DNA from: Paenibacillus helianthi
Lineage (GTDB): Bacteria; Bacillota; Bacilli; Paenibacillales; Paenibacillaceae
Assembly: GCF_001909055.1 (NCBI RefSeq)
Contig: NZ_LVWI01000092.1
Span: forward strand, 101,393-165,392
Length of the DNA: 64,000 bases
Direction: 5' to 3'
The notes below the pieces were generated by a model, which saw nothing but the letters and a program-made list of their open reading frames with translations, made no database searches and had not been told where the DNA came from. A program made the position numbers and the translations under genes. Position 1 is the stretch's first letter, and each line of letters opens with the position of its first letter. This document shows, piece after piece, positions 8,479-19,500 of this stretch.

Positions 8479-9483
8479 TTATGAAAGAACTGTTGTTGCA
8501 TTTTCCATCGCATGTAACCACTCAAACCATTCGGAGTTGTAGACTGTATCCAAATAAGCTGTACCGCCATCTGCACACAAAAAAACGACATTGGGCTGTG
8601 AGCCTATGTCGATTGAATCAAAATATTGTTGAATAGCATGATACACACTTCCGGTTGAGCCCCCTACAAACAGACCATGACATTCAAACATTAGATTGCA
8701 AGAGGTTACTGCGTCAACCTCCGATACAAATATAACCTCATCAATGCTAGCCTCTCGCAATATGCTCGGCTTAATGCTTGAACCTATCCCCGGAATATGC
8801 CGTTTCCGAGGTGCCTGATCAAAGATTACCGACCCTAGAGTATCAACGCCGACTATTTTTATACCTTCTAACTTCTCTTTCAGTATTTTCGAAAGCCCCG
8901 TAACCGTACCCCCTGAGCCGACGCCAATGAAAGCATAGTCTATCTTATCCAAACTACTGACCAATTCTTCACCTAAACCATAATAATATGCACGATAACA
9001 ATCCGGGTTTCCGTACTGATTGGTCCAGTAGCTATCGCTTATTTTATTTTGCAGTTGCTGGACCATGTGAATTCGGTTTAACAGATACCCCCCGGTTTCA
9101 TCACGATCCGTCACTTTGACGACATCGTAGGCAATTTGTTTCAAGAATTTCTCCGATGTTGCAGAAATATTGGGATCAATTACTGCAATAAATTTTGTGC
9201 CAATCATTTTACAAATTGTTGCAAGTGCGATCGCAAAGTTACCTGAAGAAGATTCAATCACAACCGTATGCTCTGTAATTTGACCTCTCTTTACCGCTTC
9301 GCAGAGCGCGTATAAAGCTGGCCTAACTTTAATACTACCGGTTATGTTCAGAAACTCAAGTTTGCAATACAAGTTGATATGTGGATGATCCAGCTTCATT
9401 AATGGCGTATGGCCTACAATCCCAGCTAAATCTGACAGCTTATTTAATGCTCGTTCTTTCCATTGGAGTTGTCCGGTCAACAT
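8479..9483 (-). CDS. SbnA-like PLP synthase for 2,3-diaminopropionate
   Basis: A cysteine-synthase-fold PLP enzyme of 334 residues. SbnA joins O-phospho-L-serine and L-glutamate to N-(2-amino-2-carboxyethyl)-L-glutamate, the substrate of SbnB. Seen: the PLP lysine in G-S-I-K52-V-R-P, the substrate loop S-S-S-G-N-F, and the phosphate-binding G-V-G-S-G-G-T-V-T-G. The ATG at 9483 has GGGGGAGG five bases upstream and lies inside the preceding PKS gene, giving a 44-base overlap and probable coupling. With the next gene it supplies L-2,3-diaminopropionate, probably as a monomer for one of the A domains of unclear specificity. It is unlikely to be a cysteine synthase because of the adjacent SbnB homologue. 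Confidence 0.87.
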   Translation of the reverse strand: MLTGQLQWKERALNKLSDLAGIVGHTPLMKLDHPHINLYCKLEFLNITGSIKVRPALYALCEAVKRGQITEHTVVIESSSGNFAIALATICKMIGTKFIAVIDPNISATSEKFLKQIAYDVVKVTDRDETGGYLLNRIHMVQQLQNKISDSYWTNQYGNPDCYRAYYYGLGEELVSSLDKIDYAFIGVGSGGTVTGLSKILKEKLEGIKIVGVDTLGSVIFDQAPRKRHIPGIGSSIKPSILREASIDEVIFVSEVDAVTSCNLMFECHGLFVGGSTGSVYHAIQQYFDSIDIGSQPNVVFLCADGGTAYLDTVYNSEWFEWLHAMENATTVLS

Positions 9484-12400
9484 CCTTGCCTCCCCCTATC
9501 ACATTCATGTCAGTATCATGTGTCGTTGTGTAGTCAATCATCTTCTGAATAAATACAGCCATTATCGGTTGCAGCTCTTCAATCGCAACAGTTATATCGG
9601 ATGGTTTCATACGCTTCTTTCTATAAATGCTTAACACAAAGTTATTCACCAACCGGCTTGAGATCGTTATAATCTTATCGCCTAATTGGCGGAGCTCTTG
9701 ATTATCGGAAGGAACGTACCAATCAAGCAAGGTCTGCACCCATAGCTCTTTGCCGCCAAGGTTTACATATATTTCATTCAACGCTTCCTTTAGTTCACTT
9801 TCCTCAAGTTCTGGACGTTCCACTAGAGCATATATATTTTCGAACTCTCTCCCTACCTGCTGCTTGTCCTGCAATGCCAACAGCAGTCGATTCAATTGCT
9901 GCGCATAATCAAACTGGAGCGGAGCTTCGCTGTCCGGCACCCGTTCAAGTGTTAGAATGCATCTGGACTCTTCCGGCAGGAATGCATAAATCTCTTCGAT
10001 CGTTTGATAAGTTGTCATGAACTGACCATACGAAACTTTCTGATGGCTCGTCCTTGCCAGATGATTATGGTTGATTATCATATACAACTTTTTATCCGCA
10101 TCGTACTCGGTAAGTATGGTCAGGTGATCCGTATGCTCTTTCATATAAAATGGCGTATAGAACGTATAATACTCGTCAAATGAAACCATAACTGGCATTT
10201 TATTATCTAGTTGACGAGTAATCATCCTGTGCAGCTGCTGCATATCGTCAACCTTCTCGGTGCGAACACAATAACCGAATTGTTGAAGTAACTCGTTGTC
10301 GGAAGGGTACCCACTCACTTCCTCTTGACTATAATAATCGAAAGGGTAGCCTTCATCCTGCAAGTCAAACCCCCTCTTCATCCCCAGCAGCAGCTTGAAA
10401 TGCTGGATCAACGATTCGTCAGCCGTCATCATAAGTGCTAATCCCCTGTCATAGCAATTGAATTGGCGCCAAGACAGCTGATTGGCATAATTATATTCAC
10501 CTTGCTGCTGTCCCCTTGCAGCATCAGCACCAGATGTCCGGTTTATGGAGGGCACTTGCGGTTGACCCTGCTCCTCTATTTCTTGCTTATCCGTTTCGGT
10601 TTCGCCAGCCGGAACTAGAAATCGGGCAAGTTCGGCTATTGTCAAATAATTAAAAATGTCGGTAACGTCAACCTCGCGATTCATATAATGCGCAATATGG
10701 CTAGATAATTTAACCGCAATAATCGAGTCTCCGCCCAGATCATAAAAATTGTCGTAGACGTTAAGCTCCTCGATACCTAAGATATCTCCCCATATATCAG
10801 CCAACTTCCGTTCCGTTGGCGAAATCTCCTCTTCCTGCTTACCTAGCAGACGTACACACTTAAGCTGAGTGCCAGAACCAAAGCCTTGTCGGTCGGACTC
10901 ATATACTCGCTTATCAACTTCAATTTGAACCGCATTGGCAAGCATAATCGGATGCTCGTTCTTCACTGTACTGATACGGTCGTAATTGAGCTCGCCAACC
11001 GTAACCTGCCCATTCGAAGCCATTAATAACCGTCTGAATGCTTGCAATGCAATAGCAGTAGAAAGGGGCTTAAATATGGAATTTTCCGTTACTGCATTAT
11101 AATCGACCGCCATCCCGGTCTCCTTCCATGCACTCCACGCGATTGCAAGAGTAGGCTTACCGCGCATGGTCCGGGCTTGTGCGAATGCATCAAGATAAGC
11201 ACTTGCCGCCGCGTAATCACCTTGTCCTACCCCGCCAAGCCAGCCGGTTATCGATGAGAATACAATAAAGAAATCGAGCTCGTCGGATTCGGTGTGCGAA
11301 TCCAGTACGATGGCACCACGTACTTTCGGCAGCAACACGTCAGTGAATCCAGACTCCTCCTTCCTGAATAAGAAGCCGTCTCCTGCTATTCCAGCACCAT
11401 GAACAATTCCATTGATACGACCAAATCGTTCCCGCAACCCTACGAATAACGATTCAATTGCCGAAGAATCCGCAACATCTACCGTGAAGCTAATTATTGT
11501 CGCTCCCGTAGCCTCAAGGTCGCGGATCTTCTGAATCCGCGAGGTCAGCTTATTGTCATCCGACGATGCGGTGATATCATCCCATAGATCTCTATGAGGC
11601 AATGTGGTTCTGCTTATTAATGCTATTGTCACTTTCGAATTCAAGTCGGCAAGGCAGGAGGCGATTTCCAGTCCGATTCCACCTAGACCGCCTGTAATGA
11701 CATACACGCCATTTGCCTGTATGGATAACTCGTTAGTTTCAGGAGTCACAATCGACCGATCTAACTCCATAACATAGCGATTGCCGCTCCGGTAAGCGAC
11801 CGGAGATTGCGTATTTAATGCAGACTCTTGTCTGATCATCCTTAAGATATCGACTTGTCCATCGACATCTATGCATATACAGTGCAACGTCTGGTGTTCT
11901 TGATTGATGACGCTGCCCAAAGACAATAGCCCCCTGTTTCTCGGTACTACTACCGCATCCTCTACTGTAACTTGGTATGCACCTTCAGTCACAATACACA
12001 ACGTAAGTCGTTCATGCAGCTTTTCACTGACTAAGGCGCGGAACAGCCGAAACAAATCAGTTATGACCTCTTCATCGGGCGTATCATTGTGCCATTCCGC
12101 AGGAGCCATATATATGACAGTTTCAATACTCTTAGCTCTTAATTCAGACACCATTGCATTGAACTCAGCCTGATCCTGCTGCCCGTTCATGATATTATCG
12201 AACACATTCAGACGTCGGCCATTCTTGTCACGATCAAGTCTATTGCAGCTATCCCCTTCATAACGGAACACAGCAATAGGCACGTCAAACGACGGATCTT
12301 CATTGTAAGGTTTATCCTCTCGCCGCCAAGCCAACCGCCAAATTATATTTGCGGAGGTATCCGATAAGTCAAGAAGACGTTGGGCTGAAAGCTCGTTTAC

Positions 12401-15232
12401 CCGTTTGACCGAGTATTCATGAATTTGGGCCAGAACCTCTCCATATCGATCCATGATAGATAGATTGAATTTCACAATTTCTCCCTGCACGCCGGGATCG
12501 TCAATTCTTGTGCAAACACAATATATTTCACTTGGAAGCGCACGATAAAAAGAAACTTCTTTGTAGGTGAAAGGAAGATACAACTCGTTGCCTAATAAGC
12601 CGCAATACACCATACTTCCTACGGCGCTGTCCAGCAGCCCGGGATGCAGACAATAATGATTCAGATCTTCGGTATCGGCCAGCTTCAAGTGGCATAGCAC
12701 CGTATTACCATTCACCCATACCTTCTTTAAATTTTTGAACCGGGGACCGTAATTCTGGTCAATATTCCCATTATAAATGTCCGTAGCGTGAAGCACATTG
12801 TGAGCTTCCTTCTGCATGTTACTGAAGTCAATGGTAGGGTCGGGTAACAGAAGTCTGTCGAATTCGAGCTTAGCTTGTGCATGCTCCCGCCAATGATGTT
12901 CACCTTCACGCTTGCTGATTACTTTGAAATGGATATGCTCGCCTTCTCTGCGAATCATACTTTGCACCCTGCAAGATGTGTTCTCAGTCAGAATAATCGG
13001 CTCCAGGAATACGAAGTCATACAGTTTCGTAACAGGAAGCCGTCTATAGGCTTGGCCTGCCTGCATCGCCATCTCGATATATGTAGTTCCCGGAACAACA
13101 AATTGACCGAACAGTTTATGTTGCGACAATATCCAACTGTCTGTACTAAAATTTGAAATGAATAATGATTGATCGGTTGCTTCCCACACGTTTATTTGCA
13201 GTAGCGGGTGTATGTACTCTTCCCCGTAACCGAGAACCTCTGCGCCGGATGAACTCGGTTTGGCTGCCCGGACAGCGCTCAAGTCCGGCCAGCATCGCTT
13301 CCGCTCAAACGGGTACGCCGGTAAATGAACCCGTTGGTTTGATTTAAACGAATATAGGCTTTTCCAACGAACATCTGCGCCTTGCGCATACAATCTTGCT
13401 AGTTCTCGGAGCCCATCTATGGTCGAATCGGACGTTCTAACAAGCTGCTGCACTAGGCTCTCCGCGAGACGACTGAAGTCTGTACTACTTGCAGCTGTAG
13501 GTTCCGTTCCGGGCCCTCCCGGTTTCCTGTTCGATGCTTGTTTATGCCAGCCGTAATAAATATCTGAATGGGTAAGCGTATCCAGATCGCTGTCACAGGC
13601 TGTGTCAATCTTAGATATCAAATCCTCTATGCCGACATAAACAATCGATAATCGATAACTGTAATGACTACGGCCGACATTGGCTGTATAACTAATGTTA
13701 CGCACGTCTGAGAAATGTCCACTTTGCGCCGCGAACCATGAACGATAGCGCTTCAGTAAATCTTTCAAACTGTTCGCCGTCATCCCTGACAATGTAAAAA
13801 TACCTTCGTAACAGGATGACATCTCATCTTCGGACGAAAGCTTATCTTCTACATCAGAAGGCGCTTCTTCCAATACGAGATGTACGTTAGTGCCACTTAA
13901 ACCAAATGAACTAATTCCTGAGAGTCGGATACCCTTGTCCACTTTCCAATCAGCCAGCGTATCATTTACATATACTGGGGAAGACTCGAACCGAATATTT
14001 CGATTGGAGCTTTTGAAATGTAGGTGTGGCGGCAGTTGTTTATTCTTCATCGATAAAATGACTTTTATCATACCGGCAATTCCAGCAAGATGATCGGTAT
14101 GCCCGATGTTAGTCTTCACCGAACCGATCGCGCAAAACTGATGACGATCCGTGTAATGACGGAAAGCTCGTTCTAATCCGTCTATTTCTATGGGGTCCCC
14201 TAATTTGGTCCCCGTTCCATGCGCTTCAATATAGCTCAGCGTGTTCGGATCTATTCGAGCCTCCTTCCATGCCTGAACAATGACATCTTGTTGAGCGATG
14301 GAATTGGGAGCAGTCAATCCGGCCGAAGCACCATCTTGATTCGTTGCGCTTCCTTTAATAACCGCATAGATTGGATCCCCGTCCGCGATCGCTTGTTCCA
14401 ACGGTTTTAATAGTATAGCACCGACGCCCTCACCAATGCCTGTCCCCTCCGAGTGATGATCGAACGCTCTGGTTCTACCATCCGACGAAAGTATGCCGAG
14501 TTCATTGCTGCCGTCATCTAGAGCCATTAAAATGACTTTTACACCGCCGGCAAGTGCCATATCGGATTCCCTTCTTCGAATAGACTGACACGCCAAATGT
14601 ACAGCCATCAGAGAAGAGGAGCATGCGGTGTCTACCAACATGCTTGGTCCTTTAAGGTTCAATAAATACGAGATGCGCGAGGCAATGACCGATTTGATAT
14701 TGCCAACCGCAGACAGAGACAACAGCTCTGGATCGATCTCCTTAATCATCCGCTTATATTCCTCACCAAAGTCACTGCTGAACCCAACGAACACGCCGGT
14801 GCGGCTGCCTGCAAGACTGTCGCCCCCATAGCCTGCATCCTCTATGGCCTCCCAGCAGGCTTCCAGAAAAAGCCGCTGATTAGGATCCATTAGCCCTGCT
14901 TCTTTCGGGGATAAACGAAAAAATGCCGGATCAAATTTATCAATTTCCTCTAAATATGCCGCTTTTCGAAAGCGAATATTTTCATCATCCATACCTTTTT
15001 TTCGAATTAGCGGCAATAAATCCTGCTGCCTCCCGATTGGCATATCTATGATGCAGTCTTCTCCATCCCTCAGAATATTCCAGAATTCAGTTGGACTATT
15101 CGTCCTGCCGAACCGGCACGCCATTCCTATTACAGCGATACCTCCGCTCACTGCGTTGTCCCGGCTTTCGGGCTGGGAAGATGTATGGCTACGATCCAGC
15201 TTAAATCTGTCCAGTCCCAGAAACTTACCCAC
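9440..15232 (-). CDS. Terminal trans-AT PKS: KS-DH-KR-ACP with a C-terminal BtrH-like domain
   Basis: The protein (1930 residues) performs the last chain extension. Seen: KS at about 30-460 (D-T-A-C-S-S-S, Cys near 204; H-G-T-G-T; N-I-G-H-T); no acyltransferase; DH at about 670-960 (H-K-L-F-G-Q-F-V-V-P intact, but the second motif reads D-S-A-V-G instead of DxxxQ/H); KR at about 1010-1400 (G-G-L-G-G-I-G; Ser and Tyr present); ACP near 1500 (L-G-G-D-S-I). After a Gln-rich linker, residues from about 1580 to 1930 form a BtrH-like domain: N-C-Y near 1592, D-H-L-T-I-L near 1702 and I-I-N-H-N near 1722, a plausible Cys/His/Asn set. No thioesterase or reductase is present, so this domain is the best candidate for release, perhaps onto an amine. 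The GTG start at 15232 has AAGGAG eight bases upstream. It sits between acyltransferase 2 and the diaminopropionate genes. Confidence 0.85.
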   Translation of the reverse strand: MGKFLGLDRFKLDRSHTSSQPESRDNAVSGGIAVIGMACRFGRTNSPTEFWNILRDGEDCIIDMPIGRQQDLLPLIRKKGMDDENIRFRKAAYLEEIDKFDPAFFRLSPKEAGLMDPNQRLFLEACWEAIEDAGYGGDSLAGSRTGVFVGFSSDFGEEYKRMIKEIDPELLSLSAVGNIKSVIASRISYLLNLKGPSMLVDTACSSSLMAVHLACQSIRRRESDMALAGGVKVILMALDDGSNELGILSSDGRTRAFDHHSEGTGIGEGVGAILLKPLEQAIADGDPIYAVIKGSATNQDGASAGLTAPNSIAQQDVIVQAWKEARIDPNTLSYIEAHGTGTKLGDPIEIDGLERAFRHYTDRHQFCAIGSVKTNIGHTDHLAGIAGMIKVILSMKNKQLPPHLHFKSSNRNIRFESSPVYVNDTLADWKVDKGIRLSGISSFGLSGTNVHLVLEEAPSDVEDKLSSEDEMSSCYEGIFTLSGMTANSLKDLLKRYRSWFAAQSGHFSDVRNISYTANVGRSHYSYRLSIVYVGIEDLISKIDTACDSDLDTLTHSDIYYGWHKQASNRKPGGPGTEPTAASSTDFSRLAESLVQQLVRTSDSTIDGLRELARLYAQGADVRWKSLYSFKSNQRVHLPAYPFERKRCWPDLSAVRAAKPSSSGAEVLGYGEEYIHPLLQINVWEATDQSLFISNFSTDSWILSQHKLFGQFVVPGTTYIEMAMQAGQAYRRLPVTKLYDFVFLEPIILTENTSCRVQSMIRREGEHIHFKVISKREGEHHWREHAQAKLEFDRLLLPDPTIDFSNMQKEAHNVLHATDIYNGNIDQNYGPRFKNLKKVWVNGNTVLCHLKLADTEDLNHYCLHPGLLDSAVGSMVYCGLLGNELYLPFTYKEVSFYRALPSEIYCVCTRIDDPGVQGEIVKFNLSIMDRYGEVLAQIHEYSVKRVNELSAQRLLDLSDTSANIIWRLAWRREDKPYNEDPSFDVPIAVFRYEGDSCNRLDRDKNGRRLNVFDNIMNGQQDQAEFNAMVSELRAKSIETVIYMAPAEWHNDTPDEEVITDLFRLFRALVSEKLHERLTLCIVTEGAYQVTVEDAVVVPRNRGLLSLGSVINQEHQTLHCICIDVDGQVDILRMIRQESALNTQSPVAYRSGNRYVMELDRSIVTPETNELSIQANGVYVITGGLGGIGLEIASCLADLNSKVTIALISRTTLPHRDLWDDITASSDDNKLTSRIQKIRDLEATGATIISFTVDVADSSAIESLFVGLRERFGRINGIVHGAGIAGDGFLFRKEESGFTDVLLPKVRGAIVLDSHTESDELDFFIVFSSITGWLGGVGQGDYAAASAYLDAFAQARTMRGKPTLAIAWSAWKETGMAVDYNAVTENSIFKPLSTAIALQAFRRLLMASNGQVTVGELNYDRISTVKNEHPIMLANAVQIEVDKRVYESDRQGFGSGTQLKCVRLLGKQEEEISPTERKLADIWGDILGIEELNVYDNFYDLGGDSIIAVKLSSHIAHYMNREVDVTDIFNYLTIAELARFLVPAGETETDKQEIEEQGQPQVPSINRTSGADAARGQQQGEYNYANQLSWRQFNCYDRGLALMMTADESLIQHFKLLLGMKRGFDLQDEGYPFDYYSQEEVSGYPSDNELLQQFGYCVRTEKVDDMQQLHRMITRQLDNKMPVMVSFDEYYTFYTPFYMKEHTDHLTILTEYDADKKLYMIINHNHLARTSHQKVSYGQFMTTYQTIEEIYAFLPEESRCILTLERVPDSEAPLQFDYAQQLNRLLLALQDKQQVGREFENIYALVERPELEESELKEALNEIYVNLGGKELWVQTLLDWYVPSDNQELRQLGDKIITISSRLVNNFVLSIYRKKRMKPSDITVAIEELQPIMAVFIQKMIDYTTTHDTDMNVIGGGKDVDRTTPMERTSIK

Positions 15233-15267
15233 ACCTAATTCTCCTTCCTATATACCTGCCCTTTGGT

Positions 15268-16527
15268 TCAGGCATTAGTTAACACTTTTTCCGATACCAG
15301 GTTTCGATGCCCCGTCTCTTGAAACAGCTGATTATAGCGGATAACCTGCTCCTCCATCGGCGCTTGCTTCGCAATCATCATACTCATTAGCAATGAATAA
15401 GCAATGTCTACTTCCGTTGCGGTAGCCTGTACTTTCCCGCTTTCCAGACTTGCTCTCAATGCGAGGAGTTCTGCGTATGGGCCTAACACACCGTGCTCGT
15501 ATTCGTCAGCTTGCGGGTTCCGATTCTTGGTGCAAACAATGATTGCGAGAGCCCTATCCACTAACTGTGTAACCGACGATTGCATACGTTCCTTCTCGTC
15601 TTCGATTCCTTGCCGAAAGCCGAGTATGTCTTCCAGCTTCTCGAATCCGAATACCTGGAAGGGCGCGCTGCGTGCTAGATTTTTTAGCACATTGCGCGGA
15701 CCGATCTCGATAGCTGATACTGCATGTACAGCAACATAGTCCATGACTGCCTGCCAATTCACCGGTAATATAAGTTGGCTAGCCAGCTTCTCTACAATAT
15801 CATCAGTCGCTTCGTACAGCCGGCCTGTCGTACTCGATAATACCGGCCACTTAGGGTCATGGTACTGGAATTGGCCTAGCACCTCCCTCATGCGGCTTAC
15901 TGCAGGCTGCATTAATGGCGAATGGAACGGTGCACTGACTTGAAGGCCAACTACGGAAGTCGCTCCTAATTCCAGGCATGTCTCTCCCACCTTCCGTACC
16001 TCTTCGGCATGACCTGAAATAACGATCTGGTGGGCCGCATTATAATTTGCAATAACAACAACTCGTTCGTCTAGAGAATACTCCTTGCACAATTGCTCGA
16101 TAACTTCGGCCTTCAAGCCGATGACAGCTGACATCGCACCTTCTTTTTCTGAGACAGCCTGCTGCATCAGCTGCCCTCTGCTCCGCACGATTTGCAGTGC
16201 ATCTGCATAGCGAATAGTCCCCGAACAAGTAAGGGCTGTAATTTCTCCTAAGCTATGACCCGCAGCAAGTGCAGGCTGAATATTAAATTCTTGCTGAAAC
16301 ACTCGGAACGCAGCCATACTAACTGTCAGAATGGCAGGCTGGGCGAATTCTGTCATGGAGAGCTGTTCCATGTTACCGGAGAAGCACATCTCTTTAAGCG
16401 AATACCCTAACGTATCCTCCGCTTGTTCGAATGTCTCTCGTGCAATCGCGTACCGATTATAAAAGATTCGTCCCATCCCCACATATTGAGATCCTTGCCC
16501 GGGAAATAACAACGCCAGGTTGTCCAT
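15268..16527 (-). CDS. Discrete acyltransferase 2 (trans-AT, FabD-like)
   Basis: A malonyl-CoA:ACP transacylase of 419 residues that should load extender units onto the AT-less PKS modules. Seen: F-P-G-Q-G-S-Q at the N-terminus, the active-site A-G-H-S-L-G-E near residue 92, and A-P-F-H-S-P-L, compatible with malonyl. About 100 C-terminal residues beyond the FabD core (containing C-T-K-N-R-N and a helical tail) are longer than FabD needs and may dock to the synthetases. The ATG at 16527 is chosen because AGAGGAAG lies just upstream and it leads straight into the motif. It lies 19 bases after the stop of the large PKS/NRPS gene. Confidence 0.9.
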   Translation of the reverse strand: MDNLALLFPGQGSQYVGMGRIFYNRYAIARETFEQAEDTLGYSLKEMCFSGNMEQLSMTEFAQPAILTVSMAAFRVFQQEFNIQPALAAGHSLGEITALTCSGTIRYADALQIVRSRGQLMQQAVSEKEGAMSAVIGLKAEVIEQLCKEYSLDERVVVIANYNAAHQIVISGHAEEVRKVGETCLELGATSVVGLQVSAPFHSPLMQPAVSRMREVLGQFQYHDPKWPVLSSTTGRLYEATDDIVEKLASQLILPVNWQAVMDYVAVHAVSAIEIGPRNVLKNLARSAPFQVFGFEKLEDILGFRQGIEDEKERMQSSVTQLVDRALAIIVCTKNRNPQADEYEHGVLGPYAELLALRASLESGKVQATATEVDIAYSLLMSMMIAKQAPMEEQVIRYNQLFQETGHRNLVSEKVLTNA

Positions 16528-16546
16528 GTGTGTCTTCCTCTCTTCA

Positions 16547-19500
16547 TTAAGTAGCATACTCGTCAAGCAGCATCATTAAGAGCTGCTCATAATCATCAAG
16601 TAATGAGCTAACACCACGTTGATGTAAGCAGGAACCATTAAATACTGTGCGGAATACGATGCCATCCGGCATCAGTTCCACAACGTGGACAAGATCATGC
16701 TCCATATTATTTAGGCGTGAATAGTTGGACAGTTCGCTGAACAATGGAATTATGTCATCTGCTTGCCGGTTCTCCTGCTTTTGCTTCCTCCAGAACGAGT
16801 CATCCCATTGGCTTAAGGAGGCAAATAGCCGCTTCTGATGAATGAGAAGGAACAACTCAGAGAAATTACTGCAGCGATTCAGCTCAATACGAAGCGGACG
16901 AATAGTCGGACCGTAGGAACCTTGTACCGCTTGCTCCAAATAAATATCCTCACTACCCATAATCTGCGACAATAGGTGCACGTATAGGGCAAGAAGAATA
17001 TCAATAGCCTCAACTTTCTCGTGATCGGCCGCCCGCTGCAGTCTTGCATACCGCTCGCCTTCAACATGGGAGCTCAGCATAATCCGCTCTTGCTTAACCA
17101 GGCGAGCCTGCTTCTTATACTCACGCGGCAACCGTAATATAGGCCCCTCCATCTCATACATCCAATAATCGCCATCGTCTTCACTAAAATTAATTTCCGC
17201 TCCCATTAACTGATCTTCAATAAATTGGGCAAGTGACGAAATCGTCGGATAGGCAAACAGATCTACAATGCGAACTGTACCAGGATACAATGCTTCCAGC
17301 TTCTCATGCACCAGAACAATTGCAAGCGAGTTGCCGCCCATCTCAAAGAAGTTGTGGTAGACTCCGAGAGCGTCTGTTTGCAGTAACTCACTCCAAATGT
17401 CCCACAACTGCTGTTCAATTGAAGAAAGCGTGCTTGTGGCGCCTGCCGCCACAGGTGACATAATATTGCGTGTAGGCTCCGGGAGCGCTAGCCGATCCAA
17501 CTTGCCGTTCGGTGTCAAAGGCCAGTTCTTCATATAGGTGTAAGCCAACGGCACCATATAATCGGGTAAAGTCTTGCTAAGGAGAAGCTGCAATTGCTTG
17601 GTCTCAATCTCGTAATCTCCTATATAGTAAGCTGTCAAATAAGGGTTCGCTGTTTCCTGCCCTGCCAAAGTGACTACCGCCTCTTGTATGCTGTCATGTT
17701 TACATAGCGATTGCTCAATCTCTCCCAATTCAATCCGATAACCCTTCACTTTCACCTGAAAATCGTCACGTCCAGCATATTCGATGCTTCCGTCAGGCCT
17801 CCATCTGGCCAAATCTCCGGTTCTATACATTCGTTGTCCCGGATTGAAGTGACAAGGGATGAATCGGTCGGCCGTTAGTTCATTCCTGCCATAATATCCT
17901 CTCGCGACGGCCTCTCCTGTGATATATAGATCACCGATAATATTAATACCTACCGGTTGCATGTTCCGGTCAAGGATATAGACCTGCATATTCGGAATCG
18001 GTCGGCCGATCGTTACCTTGTTCGCGCAGGTCAGATTTTGTACCGTAGACCAGATCGTGGTTTCGGTCGGGCCGTACATATTATAAATTTTCGCTTCGGT
18101 CTTTGCTTGAAGCCGCTGCAGAAGCTTAAGAGGAAGGGCCTCCCCTCCGACATAAATCATTTGTAAACGAAGAATGGCCTCTGGCAGACTAGAATCTTCA
18201 AGCAGCAGCTGCAGACGGGATGGCGTCAACTGAATCATATTCACGTTATGATCAAGGATCAGTTGCTTGATCGAATGTGGATTAATCTGGTCATGCTCCG
18301 AGGCAATCATGACTGACGACCCGTTAAGTAGTGGCAGAATGGTTTCAAGAATGAAGATATCAAAGCTGATTGTCGTTAGTGCAAGCCAGTTCCCACCGTA
18401 AATAAAATCGGCTGCAGCTTCAACTCCCGCTTTAAATGCGGTCAGATTCCGGTGTTCTATCATGACGCCTTTGGGCCTGCCCGTTGATCCCGAAGTATAG
18501 ATCATATAAGCGAGATGTTCAGACGTCGCCTGAATAAGCGGGTTGGTATCGGACTCAGTTCCATCGTCCATTTCATCCACATGAATGATTGCAGACATGC
18601 CGCTCAGCTTGTGCGTCAACGAACGGTCAGCTACAGCCAGGCTTAATCCGCTGTCTTCCAAGACGTAATTAATTCGCTCCTCAGGATAATTGGGATCGAT
18701 CGGAACCAATGCAGCTCCAGACTTTAATATACCTAGTAGGCCGATCATCATATCAACTGATCTGTTCATTAGTAGTGCAACGAAACGATCCGGTCTAGCC
18801 CCATTCTCTAACAACCTAGCAGCCACACGATTCGCCCTCTTGTTCAGCTCCCCGTATGTGAGCTCGCGCTGCCCGTCTTGTACCGCGCGAAGAACCGGAT
18901 GAAGACCTGCACGCTCCTCGAATAATTGAACAACCGTCTTCTCCCGCGAATGAAGCGTTTTGTTAACGTTCCATTGGTCAATCAGGAGCGATCGCTCTTC
19001 GACGGACAATAATGATATCTGACCAATTTTTTGATCCGCCTGCTCTACTAACGCTCGCAGAACCGCAGTGAAGTGACCTGCCATAATTTCGATCGTTTCC
19101 TTCCGGAACAGTTCGTCAGAGTACTCAATATCTACGATAAGCCGCTTATTCCGCTCGATAATATCGAATGTCAGATCGAACTGTGAGGAACGCTGTTCGA
19201 ATGGGTATGGATGGATCTTCAGCTTATCATCATGCTCATGCAGCACTTCTTTAGCATCACCTGTATTCTGCAGAATGAACATGATGTCGAAGAGCGGATT
19301 ACGGGACGTATCCCGCTGGAGAGACAGTCGATCAACTAGCATTTCAAACGGATATTCCGAACGCGAAAGCGCAGCCAGCGTATTTTGTTTAATCTCTTCC
19401 ATAAAATCGGCTACCCGACTGTCTCTTCTGGGAAAGTTCCGCATTGCAAGCGTATTGAGGAACAGGCCTGCTATCCCTTCCAGCTCCACATAATTTCTTC

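Noticed and set aside
8445..8591. Longer N-terminus of the SbnB-like gene
   Set aside because: The extra codons overlap the SbnA-like gene, show no family similarity and lack the GGAGG found before the ATG at 8444.
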